Assembly: GCF_002896855.1 (NCBI RefSeq)
Contig: NZ_CP021850.1
Location: 4,117,665 to 4,181,664 of the forward strand
DNA: 64,000 bases
Source of the DNA: Clostridium thermosuccinogenes
GTDB taxonomy: Bacteria > Bacillota > Clostridia > Acetivibrionales > DSM-5807
Direction of reading: 5' to 3'
Part shown: positions 18,601 to 27,445 of the stretch, piece after piece
Position numbering within the stretch: the stretch's first letter is position 1
Layout: every line of letters begins with the position of its first letter
Notes under the pieces: generated by a model
Databases searched by the model: none
The model's input: only the letters and a program-made list of their open reading frames with translations
What the model was told of the DNA's origin: nothing
Position numbers and translations under genes: made by a program

Positions 18601-19582
18601 ATCGGATACAGGCGGCAGCGGTGTGAAACAGTGGAGATACAGAGTATCTACTAATAACGGCAGTACTTATGGCTCCTGGAGCGGTTATATAACTGGTGAC
18701 ACCAATGGCATGATAGTCCTAAAAGATACGGGAAGCAACAGAATACAGGCAGAGATACAGGATAATGCCGGCAATATAGGAACAGTAACATCGGGAACAT
18801 ATTATATAGATAAGATAGCACCAGTAGTAAATGCCAACCCTGCCACCTTAACGAGTTACGATCCTATTACAGTAACATTGACAGCTGCAGATACAGGAGG
18901 CAGTGGACTAAAGCAAACTAACTATAAATGGACTACAACAACTGCAAAACCGGCAAGCGGATGGTTGATCGCAACTGCAGGCAGTTTTTCTACCACCCTT
19001 TCCGACGACAGCAGTGAATTCTATCTGCACGTTGAAGCCTTTGACAATGCCGGTAATTCAACCTACAGGGTTTTCGGCCCTTATAAATATGAAAGCTTAA
19101 AAATCACTGGTGTAACCATATCCGGCTATTGGAACCATTGGCGCGGACAGGTGGATATGTTTGGGAAAAGAATGACAAATGAACCCCACAGGTTTCTGAG
19201 CCTGGAAAGAGTTAAAATAAACGTTTACACTTCAGGATATGCAGACAGGGTTGAAATACGTTTCAGCCCGGAACTGGAGGCAATGCAGTATACCGATATT
19301 TATGGCAATGTATACGACTATAACAGGGATTACGATCTAAACTATGTATATTTCCCACAAACATTTGCGTTGGACAATACACAAAAGGACGGCCATATAT
19401 ATTGGGAATACATATTACCCCTGGCCAACAGCACAAAATCATGGGATGACAGACGGCTAAGGCCTCCCTACTCTATGACTGTTACGGCTTACAAAGGTGA
19501 GAAATCCGTTGTATATACTATATCTGATATAGATATAACCGGAAATATTTTCGACTTAATATACATCCAGCCGGTAGATTAG
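15695..19582 (+). CDS. Giant secreted protein: RCC1-like repeats plus Ig-like domains
   Basis: The 1295-residue protein has a signal peptide (ends NIFADD). A segment beginning VDVVILTDYTGTN resembles the first strand and DxTGT metal site of a von Willebrand A fold, though the rest of the domain is not secure. From about 150 to 540 come RCC1-like propeller repeats, each with a version of LKxDGTVWxWG (LKEDGTVWGQG, IKKDGTVWAWG, VKTDGTVWKL). Later regions contain a PKD-like segment and at least two Ig-like domains with FDPSDTGGSGVKQWRYR and DNAGN-type ends. No cell-wall anchor is seen. ATG 15695 with GGAG 10 nt upstream is preferred over the in-frame TTG at 15689. It probably belongs to the same transcript as the two genes before it. 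Confidence 0.8.
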   Translation: MKKKVSIFLALVLLVFCTTNIFADDAIIKSTDFLKSKEDINTVVDNAAPNVGFSLAKKKLVDVVILTDYTGTNLTNLASQLNSLKNSLSANNVDMQYNIIDGTNKAYAGEALISESPMAIGQYVNANYTSFVESYAGIKQDLTVTTNNPNIAIDVLSDIKIMRSYHGGYYHHNRYADIPGSSFFAVTNSGEMYGWGYSSYVISLLPIEYGEDSITTPRLFTDISDVKDYIPNGWYGVALKNDGSVWYNGELRYSPLYFTGPVGDPVYYSFKKLPGYSNIKQIVNTGNFILALKEDGTVWGQGDNICYSLGNVPSNYNRDAEGYYTWDTEMVQVPGLTDVEKIFGFKHSAFAIKKDGTVWAWGANYYTEILGVPSDGESKFYYIENLSYPPYQIYHPKTAFCVYNPKKIPGLDGKSISQITCIYNEYKDPIYTVIVKTDGTVWKLDSSGLSKITKTREQGIDYDNFTTYELYPGTPLNDIVYIDSKPSLTAYLKKDGTVLIDYYRVYESLSGRKLRYIKTLINNNTGISPTMPVYGVSVNKVYEKTLRKGSDRYLLCISKSTGNNYSGGFGSYYSFGTLNNSFVEYLGRNDFSIYAAVPASTFDYISDVGKQEVSIRHLVNSSVREGKLYDISQLSTMLNYINTKYANVDPESKITQYVVVNEDKVEYSTFYDDGSKDPIYTGEWQYTHDPTVFENNNGIISFSGQWRSTPLLTFTNVGKYDVIYRATDNPKNNIIFSAYRKSGDTPKMTIYAHRRPIAQANVNFTGIDGSGKYITSTVSTSYDLDHTSRTDKGIVQENWAWKDIADAGWTPGKLPGLLPPNKTYLVRLSVMDLEGAWSDPYVLAVKTQLSNQPPTVDASPTSRDWGNTNVTCTVTASDINGDYAYTNYMWSTSPVKPTSGWTKNTSSSFNVTQSTQGSWYLHMEAFDAVGNSFYRMRGPYNIDKTPPSGVFNPNTHSWTNKDVSVTFDPSDTGGSGVKQWRYRVSTNNGSTYGSWSGYITGDTNGMIVLKDTGSNRIQAEIQDNAGNIGTVTSGTYYIDKIAPVVNANPATLTSYDPITVTLTAADTGGSGLKQTNYKWTTTTAKPASGWLIATAGSFSTTLSDDSSEFYLHVEAFDNAGNSTYRVFGPYKYESLKITGVTISGYWNHWRGQVDMFGKRMTNEPHRFLSLERVKINVYTSGYADRVEIRFSPELEAMQYTDIYGNVYDYNRDYDLNYVYFPQTFALDNTQKDGHIYWEYILPLANSTKSWDDRRLRPPYSMTVTAYKGEKSVVYTISDIDITGNIFDLIYIQPVD

Positions 19583-19789
19583 TGATGTTGTTGAATGATA
19601 ACAAGTTTGCAAGGGACGGATGCATTTCTCCCAAGCCCTATTCAAAAGGATGTACTTACATTTTTTGGACGTCAAAGATTAAGTCAATCGTGAGTTGATA
19701 TGCAAAATAAACTTTACGAAAAACAGTAGAAATTGCCACATTTATATTGTAAAATATGGATATATTGAAATGAGGAGAGTTTGAAAACG

Positions 19790-19816
19790 ATGTATAAACC
19801 ATTTATCAACCAATAA
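19790..19816 (+). CDS. Leader peptide MYKPFINQ ahead of a terminator
   Basis: An eight-codon frame (ATG 19790, stop TAA 19814-19816) with a strong GAGGAGAG site 10 nt upstream. The stop codon overlaps the first bases of the terminator stem at 19815. Short translated leaders of this kind control antibiotic-resistance and ABC genes in Firmicutes: a stalled ribosome would melt or prevent the terminator. The controlled gene would be the ABC exporter at 19997. Confidence 0.5.
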   Translation: MYKPFINQ

Positions 19817-19908
19817 GACTGTATTGAGCGAAACCAGACTTTAAACATGTATTAAAGGTAGCATTTCATCTACCTCTAATTGTGTTGCGCTCTTTACAGT
19901 CTTTTTTT
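19815..19908 (+). terminator. Complex leader terminator (attenuator) upstream of the ABC exporter
   Basis: A 9-bp perfect outer stem AAGACTGTA (19815-19823) / TACAGTCTT (19895-19903) continues across a small internal loop into GAGCG / CGCTC (19826-19830 and 19888-19892). It encloses a second hairpin GGTAG / CTACC (19857-19861 and 19870-19874) and runs into seven T (19902-19908). It lies 89 nt before the ABC gene start. The 19583-19996 spacer otherwise shows only the leader peptide. Confidence 0.75.
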
Positions 19909-19996
19909 ATTTCTCAGGCAGGGCATCACTGCCGTCAAAAAAACTTTATGACAATGAGCGTAAAGGCTTTTATAGCCATATAAATTGGAGGTATAT

Positions 19997-21773
19997 ATGT
20001 TTAAAGGATTATGGTTTTTCGTTAAATTTGGTTGGAAATGCGAGAAAAAATACATCGTTTATTTAGTTTTAAATCAAATTATAAATTCTCTCATCCCCAT
20101 CGTTTCAATTGTAATGCCCAGGTATATTATTAACGAACTTGTTGGTTTTAGAAGAGTACCTTATATATTTTTATATATCGGTATTTTAATAGGTTATAAC
20201 CTATTAGGTAACATTGTATCCAACTACCTGACCTGGACTTCATTTACCTATCGACTTAGGGTCGCATCGGAATTTAGCCTTTTCATGCATCAAAAGACGA
20301 TCAATGCTGATTACGCAGACTTGGAAAGCTCCGAGTATATAGACATAAAAGAGAAGGCGAAAAAGTTTCTTTTCGGAGATATGAAAGGCTTTAGCTATGT
20401 GCTGGATATCGCAGTTCAAATTATTGGGAAGCTGTTTACTCTAATTGGAATCGTCTTAGTTATCGCCAACTTAAACCCGATACTTGTTTTATTATTCATA
20501 GCCCTTGTCTTTACAAACTCTTATGTTGAATCAGTTATTAGAAAAAAACAGATAGAAATATCGCTTAAATTAACTGCTGCCGAACGCAGGGGAATGTATT
20601 ACGGTGAGCTAATGGAAGGCTTCGAATATGGTAAGGAAATCCGTCTGAATGGTATGGGAGACTGGCTTATAGACCATGAGAGGAGATTTGCGAAAACTGT
20701 AAATGATGGATATGCAAGAAGCAATGAACTAGGGATTAAGGCAGGAGCCTTCGGAGCTTTTACGCTCTTTTTCCAGCAAGGTTTGCCTACATTTATCTCG
20801 TAATACAACTGATAAATAAAGCAATTACTATTGGCGATTTTTCGATGTATGTGGGTGGTGTAACTGCCTTCTCAGGTGCAATGAGGGACGTAGTGGGTAG
20901 TGTTATTGAGGTTAGTCAGTATAGAAAATATTATGAAGCTATGGAGCAGTACTTAAACATTCCCTTTAAGATGAGGAATAATGCAAGAATCCCTGTGCCT
21001 TCCGGCGAACACACTATTGAGTTCAGGAATGTGTCGTTTAAATATGCCGGGCAGAAAGTTATGCATTAAAAAATATTAGTCTTACGATACCTGCAGGACA
21101 AAAGCTCGCTATAGTCGGTGAAAACGGAGCAGGCAAAACAACTTTTGTTAAGCTGCTTTGCAGAATATATGATCCTACCGAGGGTGAAATACTTTTAGAC
21201 GGAATTAATATAAAGGATCTTGATTATGACCAGTATATGGCGCTTTTTTCTACAGTGTTTCAAGACTTCAAGCTGTTTTCATTCACCTTAAAGGAAAATG
21301 TGGCCCTATCCAAAAGCGAGAAGGCAGAAGATAAAGACATAGAAAAAGTATTAATAAAAGCCGGATTTGGAGATAAGCTTGCCAGCTTACCTAAAGGTAT
21401 TCATACCAATGTATTTAAAAACTTTGAAGGTGATGGATTTGAGCCATCTGGCGGAGAAGGTCAGAAGATTGCCCTGGCAAGAGCTTTATATAAAAATTCT
21501 CCGATTGTAATACTGGATGAGCCGACTGCTGCCCTTGATCCAAAAGCAGAATTTGAGATCTATCAAAATTTCAACGATCTTGTAGCTGGCAAAACCGCAA
21601 TTTATATATCACATAGGTTATCGAGCACACGATTCTGTGATAAGATTGCAGTATTTGCTGACGGAGAAATTGTTGAGTACGGCAATCATAAAGAGCTATT
21701 GCAAATGGGAAAAACATATGCGAAATTGTTCAATATGCAAGCGGGATATTACACCGATAAATTGATAAGTTAA
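19997..21773 (+). pseudogene. ABC exporter (fused permease-ATPase) broken by two frameshifts
   Basis: A type of about 590 residues with six membrane helices followed by an ATPase. The reading frame shifts twice. The first shift is near 20784-20790: the first frame reads QQGLPTFIS and stops, while the next frame continues IYLVIQLINKAITIGDFS. The second is at about 21057-21062, where GTTATGCATTAA would read VYALKNIS if one T were restored. After the second shift the ATPase is intact: Walker A GENGAGKTT, signature PSGGEGQKIALARAL, Walker B IVILDEPTAALD and SHR. Both lesions look like single missing bases, the second in a short T run, so sequencing error is possible. The start ATG 19997 has GGAGG. 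A leader peptide and terminator lie upstream, suggesting drug- or peptide-responsive control. Substrate unknown. Confidence 0.8.
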
Positions 21774-21856
21774 TCTTCAAGTGTCTTTAAAGCTACGCAC
21801 AGAAAATTATTTATATCAACAATCGGCCTTTAGCGATCTCCCTCATATCCCGCTTC

Positions 21857-21880
21857 GGTGGGGGCTGGTTATCCCCCACC
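21857..21880. terminator. GC-rich hairpin between convergent genes
   Basis: Perfect 8-bp stem GGTGGGGG / CCCCCACC (21857-21864 and 21873-21880), loop CTGGTTAT. There is no T-run on either side, so it may be a factor-dependent terminator or an mRNA-stabilising hairpin for the ABC gene and the glycosidase, which end on either side. Confidence 0.4.
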
Positions 21881-21996
21881 AAGCTGGGTCGCCATCCTGG
21901 TTTGCGTCTATTCAGCTTTCTCTTGTATAAACGAGAAGCTCCTGCATCCCTTGTTTAGTTTTCTTAAATAAGTTTATGAACCAGGATCATTTCTAC

Positions 21997-24900
21997 TTAT
22001 TCGTTTTCATCCGCTTTTTTCATCCATAGTCTCGGGCTTATTAAAATGCCCATAGGCTGCAGCTGATACTGGTATGACCACCTGTTGCCGGTGCTCCTCC
22101 AGGCGTCAGGGCCGAACCATCTCACTGAACGGTCACAATTGTGCACGGCTCCAAAAGTGTTCACACGGTTGCCATAGGCGGTTATGTGTATAGTATGAGG
22201 ACCTGCCTCAACATCACCAAGATCAAGCTTGTATGGAGCAAAAGCGATGGTCCCTTTCCTGTCATCATCAAGAGCAACTGACAGAACCGGGTTTCTGAAC
22301 TGGGGAATTTCTATTTCCGTCTTTCCTCCCTTCAGCTCCACCGGGCAGTGATAGGTCACATTTCCGGCATAGAAAGGCAGTCCCTGATGAGTCCAGTCGC
22401 CAAAGGCGAGCTTTCTTACAGGTTCTGTGATCCTCGCATGCCTTCCATGCACGCATACTCCAAAATCCCCCAGAAGATAGCACCACTCTACATTGGTCTT
22501 AGGTCCAAAGGGTATTCTCAAGACAATTTCCGTTTTCCCGGCCGGGATGGCAGGAAGCTCAACCTTGCTTATGGATTCATCCACATACCATCCTGTTATC
22601 CGTGACGGCACCTTTGTTCCATTGACTACTATCTCCGTTTGCTCCGCATTTTCCAGTGCCAGGCATGGGGATTTGACCTCTATGTCCGACCATACCGTAA
22701 ACCTAAGGCTCAAAACATGTGTCGGAGCCTCATTATCCGGGTTTACCCATGGCTGTGCCATTGCGTCCATCCTCAGGGGATATCCCAGCTTCTTCCTGAA
22801 CTCATTATCTATGCGCAGCACTTCTTCCGCAGGCATCCATTCTCCATCATCAAAAGAGTATTCTGCTATATCCAAAAGAAGCGCATTAGGCTCTGAAAGG
22901 GTAACCAGCACAGGGTCCGGCAGGTCGTACGCATGCATCTCCCTTTTCTCCGCATGCTTAGGTACATGAATCAAAGCATTATCAGGTTTCCCGGGCTTCA
23001 GGCACAAAAGCAGGCTGTCATGCTGAGAGAAGCTATGGCAAATATGTGTTTCGCCATCTTTTATTTCAGCTGCAATGTCATAAATTTCTCCCGTCATAGT
23101 GTCATATACTACAGGTTTCCAAATGCCTTTCACTTTTATACGTATGTTCTCCATATAAGCTATATCAGGATTGGACATTCTGTTTGCATGACATATGAAC
23201 AGCCACATTTGATCGTTATCTTCCCTCATCTGGTAAAGCAGGTTATCCGCGCGGGAGCCGTCCTCCTTCCGGATTTCTACATCTCTGTAGCTTTCGAGGG
23301 TTTCCAGTATACGGCTCTTTGAAAAGGGTATTCTGGTGCATTTCTCAGCCAGCTTCACTGCCCGGTCGGATTCCACCGCATCCACAAGTCTTGCCGGTTC
23401 TCCTGCAAAAACGACATTTCCTCCGGCCATCCGAAACGCTTCAAGACGGTCCAACGTAGTAGAGCGGAGGGTTTCGCAGGCTGGAATAACAATCACATCA
23501 TAATTCATCTCCCCGACCTTCAATACCGGTGAATTTTCAACGGGGCATAAAGACGGCAAGAGGGATTCGGATATGAAATCAAAATCCAGCAAGCCGAATA
23601 ACAGCCATTCCGTTATATTTTTAAAGTTGCTTTCCAGCTCCTCCCTGATTACGCTGGTTTGCTCTCTAGGTCCCCAATGCAGCCAGTAGGACTCTATGGG
23701 ATGTATGACTCCGATGCGGACATGGGGCCTTCCCCGGGTCAATGCCGTATTCAGCCGGCTAAAATGGTCTTCTATCAGAGGATACTCCTTATACCATGGA
23801 GACTGATATCCGATGCTTGCCGGGTAATCACGCTTTGCTTCGCCGGCCATGGATACCCAGGTGAGGTGATGTACCCTTACTGTCACTCCCAAGGCAGCCT
23901 GCCAGTCCCCAGCCACCTTGTGTCCCCGGAAATCAAAATCCCAGTTGGTGACACCGTAAAGCTCGCTCAACACACCGGGACAGCCATATTGATGGGCTGC
24001 ACTTTGCGCTTGCTTGGCAGTGGTGTATTCCCTCGAATCACACAGTATGTCTATTCCAGGAAGCTGGAATGACCGGTAGGATCTCATGGCTTCACCAAGG
24101 GCCTGGGTTTGAGAAAACAGAGTAGGCTCCTCCATCATGTGGCCGGTCAGCATAATCCCATGGGATTTACACCAACTGCCTATGGTGTCGGCAAAAGCTT
24201 CTGCAAACCTCTCACTCAAATGGTCATGGTAACGGTATCTTGCCAGCGAAACTTTACCATCAGGAAGCTCCCAGAAAAGCTCAGGCAGATAATCCAGTAT
24301 ATCGTCACCATAGGTATTCTTATATGTAACACTGAAATCATCCGTGAAGGGAAGCACCACATCCCTTTCTTCATAAGCATATCCAAAAGTTTGCTTGTGG
24401 CTGAACTGAGGCTCGTCGGTGAAAATAGCCGGGATTGATTTGCCAAAATCATCCCCCAGCTCAGCATAGTACCTTTCATGGGTGATTTCAATAAATTTGC
24501 GTATCGCTTCACGGTCCAGCGTGTTTACATAAGCCTGATTGTTAAACCATGGGCTGTCGGACGCAATTTCTAGATAAGCCCACCACACTTTTGCCTTTTC
24601 GTCAGGTGTTTCTCCATCCTTTAGTCTCTTATAGCTAGCCAGATACCCATTTTCTAAAATTACCTGATACCTTGCCAGGCAGTAGCCTTTTTCATTTCTT
24701 CCTCCCCGCGCTGCGGAAATATTCTCATTTTTCTCCACCTTATCATCACTATATGGTCTTGGAGTAAACAGAAGATATCTGGCTCTGTACCTGTGATCTT
24801 TAGTCACCAGACCTCCCGCTGCCCCGGAAGGCCAGCGGTCTTCATCATACAGCCAGCAAAGCATATCATTTTTCTTGGCCTTCTCATTGCAGGCCTTAAC

Positions 24901-25125
24901 CAGATCCATAAATTCATCGCCCAGATATTCCGTTGCCATACCTGAACGGCTGTGTATATGGAATCCTCCCATTCCCATTTCCTTGAGCTGATCTATCTCT
25001 TTTAAAAGCAGTTCCTTGTCAAGCTTGCAATTCCACGCCCAGAAGGGAGCTCCCCGATATTCTGCTGTCGGGTTTTTAAAAAGCGAATCCGGAAGATTTT
25101 TGGAATCATTCTTTGGGTAAAGCAT
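21997..25125 (-). CDS. Large glycoside hydrolase, GH106-like (rhamnosidase-type)
   Basis: The predicted 1042-residue protein has no signal peptide, so it is probably cytoplasmic and acts on imported oligosaccharides. The N-terminal region has the family signature EYRGAPFWAWNCKL, MGMGGFHIHSRSGMATEYLG and WLYDEDRWPSGAAGG, seen in proteins related to alpha-L-rhamnosidase family GH106. The middle has acidic and glycine-rich pieces typical of a TIM barrel (IFTDEPQFSH, TGHMMEEPTL), and the C-terminal 300 residues look like beta-sandwich sugar-binding domains. The catalytic activity cannot be fixed from sequence alone. ATG 25125 with GGGAGG upstream is chosen over a TTG 15 codons earlier. It is divergent from the SGNH hydrolase at 25689, and both could act on pectin side chains. 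Confidence 0.75.
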   Translation of the reverse strand: MLYPKNDSKNLPDSLFKNPTAEYRGAPFWAWNCKLDKELLLKEIDQLKEMGMGGFHIHSRSGMATEYLGDEFMDLVKACNEKAKKNDMLCWLYDEDRWPSGAAGGLVTKDHRYRARYLLFTPRPYSDDKVEKNENISAARGGRNEKGYCLARYQVILENGYLASYKRLKDGETPDEKAKVWWAYLEIASDSPWFNNQAYVNTLDREAIRKFIEITHERYYAELGDDFGKSIPAIFTDEPQFSHKQTFGYAYEERDVVLPFTDDFSVTYKNTYGDDILDYLPELFWELPDGKVSLARYRYHDHLSERFAEAFADTIGSWCKSHGIMLTGHMMEEPTLFSQTQALGEAMRSYRSFQLPGIDILCDSREYTTAKQAQSAAHQYGCPGVLSELYGVTNWDFDFRGHKVAGDWQAALGVTVRVHHLTWVSMAGEAKRDYPASIGYQSPWYKEYPLIEDHFSRLNTALTRGRPHVRIGVIHPIESYWLHWGPREQTSVIREELESNFKNITEWLLFGLLDFDFISESLLPSLCPVENSPVLKVGEMNYDVIVIPACETLRSTTLDRLEAFRMAGGNVVFAGEPARLVDAVESDRAVKLAEKCTRIPFSKSRILETLESYRDVEIRKEDGSRADNLLYQMREDNDQMWLFICHANRMSNPDIAYMENIRIKVKGIWKPVVYDTMTGEIYDIAAEIKDGETHICHSFSQHDSLLLCLKPGKPDNALIHVPKHAEKREMHAYDLPDPVLVTLSEPNALLLDIAEYSFDDGEWMPAEEVLRIDNEFRKKLGYPLRMDAMAQPWVNPDNEAPTHVLSLRFTVWSDIEVKSPCLALENAEQTEIVVNGTKVPSRITGWYVDESISKVELPAIPAGKTEIVLRIPFGPKTNVEWCYLLGDFGVCVHGRHARITEPVRKLAFGDWTHQGLPFYAGNVTYHCPVELKGGKTEIEIPQFRNPVLSVALDDDRKGTIAFAPYKLDLGDVEAGPHTIHITAYGNRVNTFGAVHNCDRSVRWFGPDAWRSTGNRWSYQYQLQPMGILISPRLWMKKADENE

Positions 25126-25688
25126 AGTGACTACCTCCCATATCAATGAGTTTTCAGTATCTCTCGACAATTCTATTATATATAGTTTTGCTTTTCATGG
25201 GGGCATCTTATGAAAATTATAGGCTTTTACTACATTGTTAACACCAAAACAAGAATGTTATTTTAATTATTGACTGTACTATGCAAGCATGAGGGGTTTT
25301 TGCCGGAGAAAAATTGTTTTAAGATTTTTCAGTTTCCTTTGGCGATACTTAAATCAACCTGAACATGGACATAACCTAAATTCCAGCTTAAACCCAAGAG
25401 CGTGTCAGGTATGTCTATAATGCAATTTTACTCATTTAAGATGGAGCAAGCCTTTTATAAGTATTTTCCACATAAAAACCACACAATAGCAAAGCAGAGC
25501 CATGTTAATATATTGCCCCCAAAACGAATAAGGCTTATTCCAATCGCCTTTTGTGCTTGTATTATATGTTAATATGAAGATGGTATTTATTGTGTAAATG
25601 TATTAGAATAGTAAAGGCAATATTAAAAACGTTTGAGTAAATCGGCACTGAACATCATATCAAATCTGTAATAAATCAGGAGGTCCAT
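25126..25688. other. Divergent intergenic region with MITE-like copy D
   Basis: 563 bp between divergent genes, expected to hold two promoters; neither was identified with confidence. It contains MITE-like copy D (core 25254-25306). No coding frame is supported. Confidence 0.6.
25239..25325 (-). repeat. MITE-like dispersed repeat, copy D
   Basis: Shares AATGTTATTTT-ATTATTG, TATGCAA-CATGAGGGGTT and TGCCGG with copy A in the same order and spacing. Read in reverse complement it also matches the plus-strand copy at 53680-53755. The ends are more degraded than in copy A. Confidence 0.65.
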
Positions 25689-26348
25689 ATGCTTATTGAG
25701 AAGGGAAGCAAGCTTGTTATGATTGGTGATTCCATCACCGATACTGACCGTGCCAGACCCATAGGAGAAGGTCTGTTTGATGGTACGGGTAAGACATATG
25801 TGGGAATGGTGAATTCCATGCTGGGAGCTACATATCCCGAAAGAAAAATCCGTGTGGTCAACATGGGCATCAGCGGTAACACAGTGAGAGATCTGAAAGC
25901 GAGATGGCAAACCGATGTAATTGATCTAAAACCCGACTGGCTTTCAATTCTCATCGGTATCAACGATGTATGGCGTCAGTTCGATTCTCCTACCATGACC
26001 GAACAGCATGTGTACATAGATGAGTATGCCCGGACTCTGTCAGAACTGGTGGTCAGTACAAAGCCTCTGCTGAAAGGCCTGGTACTCATGACGCCGTACT
26101 ATATAGAGCCCAACCGTAATGATGCAATGCGTGCCACTATGGACAAGTACGGAGAGGTTGTAAAGGACATCGCAAAGAAGAATAATGCAATTTTTGTGGA
26201 TTTGCAAGCTGCCTTTGATGAAATCCTTAAGCACTATCATCCCAATGCAATCGCATGGGACAGAGTGCATCCCAACCTTATAGGTCACATGGTGATCACC
26301 CGCGCCTTCCTGAACGCGGTGGAATATTCATGGAACGGGCAGGCTTAA
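25689..26348 (+). CDS. SGNH/GDSL-family hydrolase (probable carbohydrate esterase)
   Basis: This 219-residue enzyme has the four SGNH blocks: IGDSITD with the nucleophile Ser at residue 15, Gly in GISGNTVRDL, Asn in GINDVW, and the Asp-His pair in DRVHPNLIGH. It lacks a signal peptide. Family members remove acyl groups, often acetyl, from sugars or lipids. The strong AGGAGG site supports ATG 25689. It is divergent from the large glycosidase at 21997-25125, and together they suggest intracellular processing of acetylated plant oligosaccharides. A good terminator overlaps its stop codon. Confidence 0.85.
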   Translation: MLIEKGSKLVMIGDSITDTDRARPIGEGLFDGTGKTYVGMVNSMLGATYPERKIRVVNMGISGNTVRDLKARWQTDVIDLKPDWLSILIGINDVWRQFDSPTMTEQHVYIDEYARTLSELVVSTKPLLKGLVLMTPYYIEPNRNDAMRATMDKYGEVVKDIAKKNNAIFVDLQAAFDEILKHYHPNAIAWDRVHPNLIGHMVITRAFLNAVEYSWNGQA

Positions 26349-26368
26349 CAGCCTGCCATTCCTTTTTT
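26338..26368 (+). terminator. Intrinsic terminator of the SGNH hydrolase gene
   Basis: Stem GGCAGGCT / AGCCTGCC (26338-26345 and 26350-26357) with a 4-nt loop that contains part of the stop codon, followed by a run of six T at 26363-26368. The remainder of the spacer up to 26575 shows nothing else. Confidence 0.85.
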
Positions 26369-26575
26369 CATCTTTGTCCACTCTTGTATACCCAGTCATG
26401 TTGATTTGATTAATGGGATTACTTAGTGCTTCCTTGATTTTATCATTCCTCAGCTTACATGATTCTTGTCTTATTTATACTAATTTGAAGATTTTTCCAT
26501 GCCAGGCGATTATTAAGTGCGACCTCTGCGGGTTAAAGGGTATTATCACTGCGGCAAATTTCGCACAACAGAAAT

Positions 26576-27316
26576 TCATTCCGAAACCGACAGATTCCTA
26601 GCAGTGGTACCCCGGATGGTACGGTTAATCTGAGTCATCTTTTCATCAAGAATCCTAATCTGTTCAGAGCATTCACGAAGTTCTTCCACCACATCCTCCG
26701 GCGCTGTTCCATCGTATTTATAACGCAGCTTATGCTCCAAGCTTGCCCAAAAATCCATAGCCACAGTCCTGATCTGGACCTCAACCCGCACCCTTTCCAT
26801 ACGGTTTGAAAAGTACACAGGTATCTCGACCACCAGATGCAGGCTGCGATATCCATTAGGTTTAGGATTTTTGATATAGTCCGTCATTTTTATCAGCGTA
26901 ACATCATCCTGGGAAATTAGCATATCAGCTATCATATAGATATCGTCGATAAAAGAGCATATTACCCGGACGCCGGCAAGGTCATTCAATTCCTTGCGTG
27001 CCACATCCAGGCTCAGCGGAAATCCTTTTCGTATCAGCTTATCAATGATGCTTTTCGGAGTTTTTACTCTGGATTTTATATGCTCAATAGGATTGTATTC
27101 ATGCATGCTTTGGAACTCATCATTCAATATCTCCAGCTTGGTGTTGATTTCTCTTAAAGCAGACTTATACAGCAGCTGGATACTTGTAAATTCGTTTATA
27201 TACCTTTCCAGTTCATCTGCTTGGATTTTATACATGAGCATTTTGCTAGCTTCATCGGACTGCGGATGGAATTTACGCAACTTTTTCTCCATGCTATGCT
27301 GCATCCCCCAATCCAC
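26576..27316 (-). CDS. Small alarmone synthetase (RelQ/YjbM-type ppGpp synthetase)
   Basis: This 246-residue protein has only the RelA/SpoT synthetase domain, with no HD hydrolase, TGS or ACT parts, which defines the small alarmone synthetases. Motifs seen are NDLAGVRVICSF, the G-loop NPKPNGYRSLHLVV, VEVQIRTVAMDFWASLEHKLRYK and a C-terminal coiled helix. It transfers pyrophosphate from ATP to GDP or GTP to make (p)ppGpp in the cytoplasm; the family usually forms tetramers. The longest frame begins with a GTG at 27316, but Met5 (27304) and Met9 (27292) are also possible and no ribosome binding site decides. The gene stands alone, converging with the SGNH hydrolase. Confidence 0.9.
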   Translation of the reverse strand: MDWGMQHSMEKKLRKFHPQSDEASKMLMYKIQADELERYINEFTSIQLLYKSALREINTKLEILNDEFQSMHEYNPIEHIKSRVKTPKSIIDKLIRKGFPLSLDVARKELNDLAGVRVICSFIDDIYMIADMLISQDDVTLIKMTDYIKNPKPNGYRSLHLVVEIPVYFSNRMERVRVEVQIRTVAMDFWASLEHKLRYKYDGTAPEDVVEELRECSEQIRILDEKMTQINRTIRGTTARNLSVSE

Positions 27317-27445
27317 AAAATCAGGGAGATGATCTCCATTCCCTTCTAAAATATTGTTGTAGTTGATTTTTACCAGATAATATATCCATCAATATTATAG
27401 TATACAATGATGGAATATCTGTCAATGAGGGTGAGAGGGAGGGGT

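Noticed and set aside
12779-19582. Cellulosomal scaffoldin or dockerin proteins
   Set aside because: No dockerin calcium-binding repeats, cohesin or carbohydrate-binding module motifs were seen; only PKD, RCC1-like and Ig-like domains.
26590-26625. T-box-like GGTACC segment near 26596
   Set aside because: It lies inside the coding end of the alarmone synthetase and has no adjoining T-box features.
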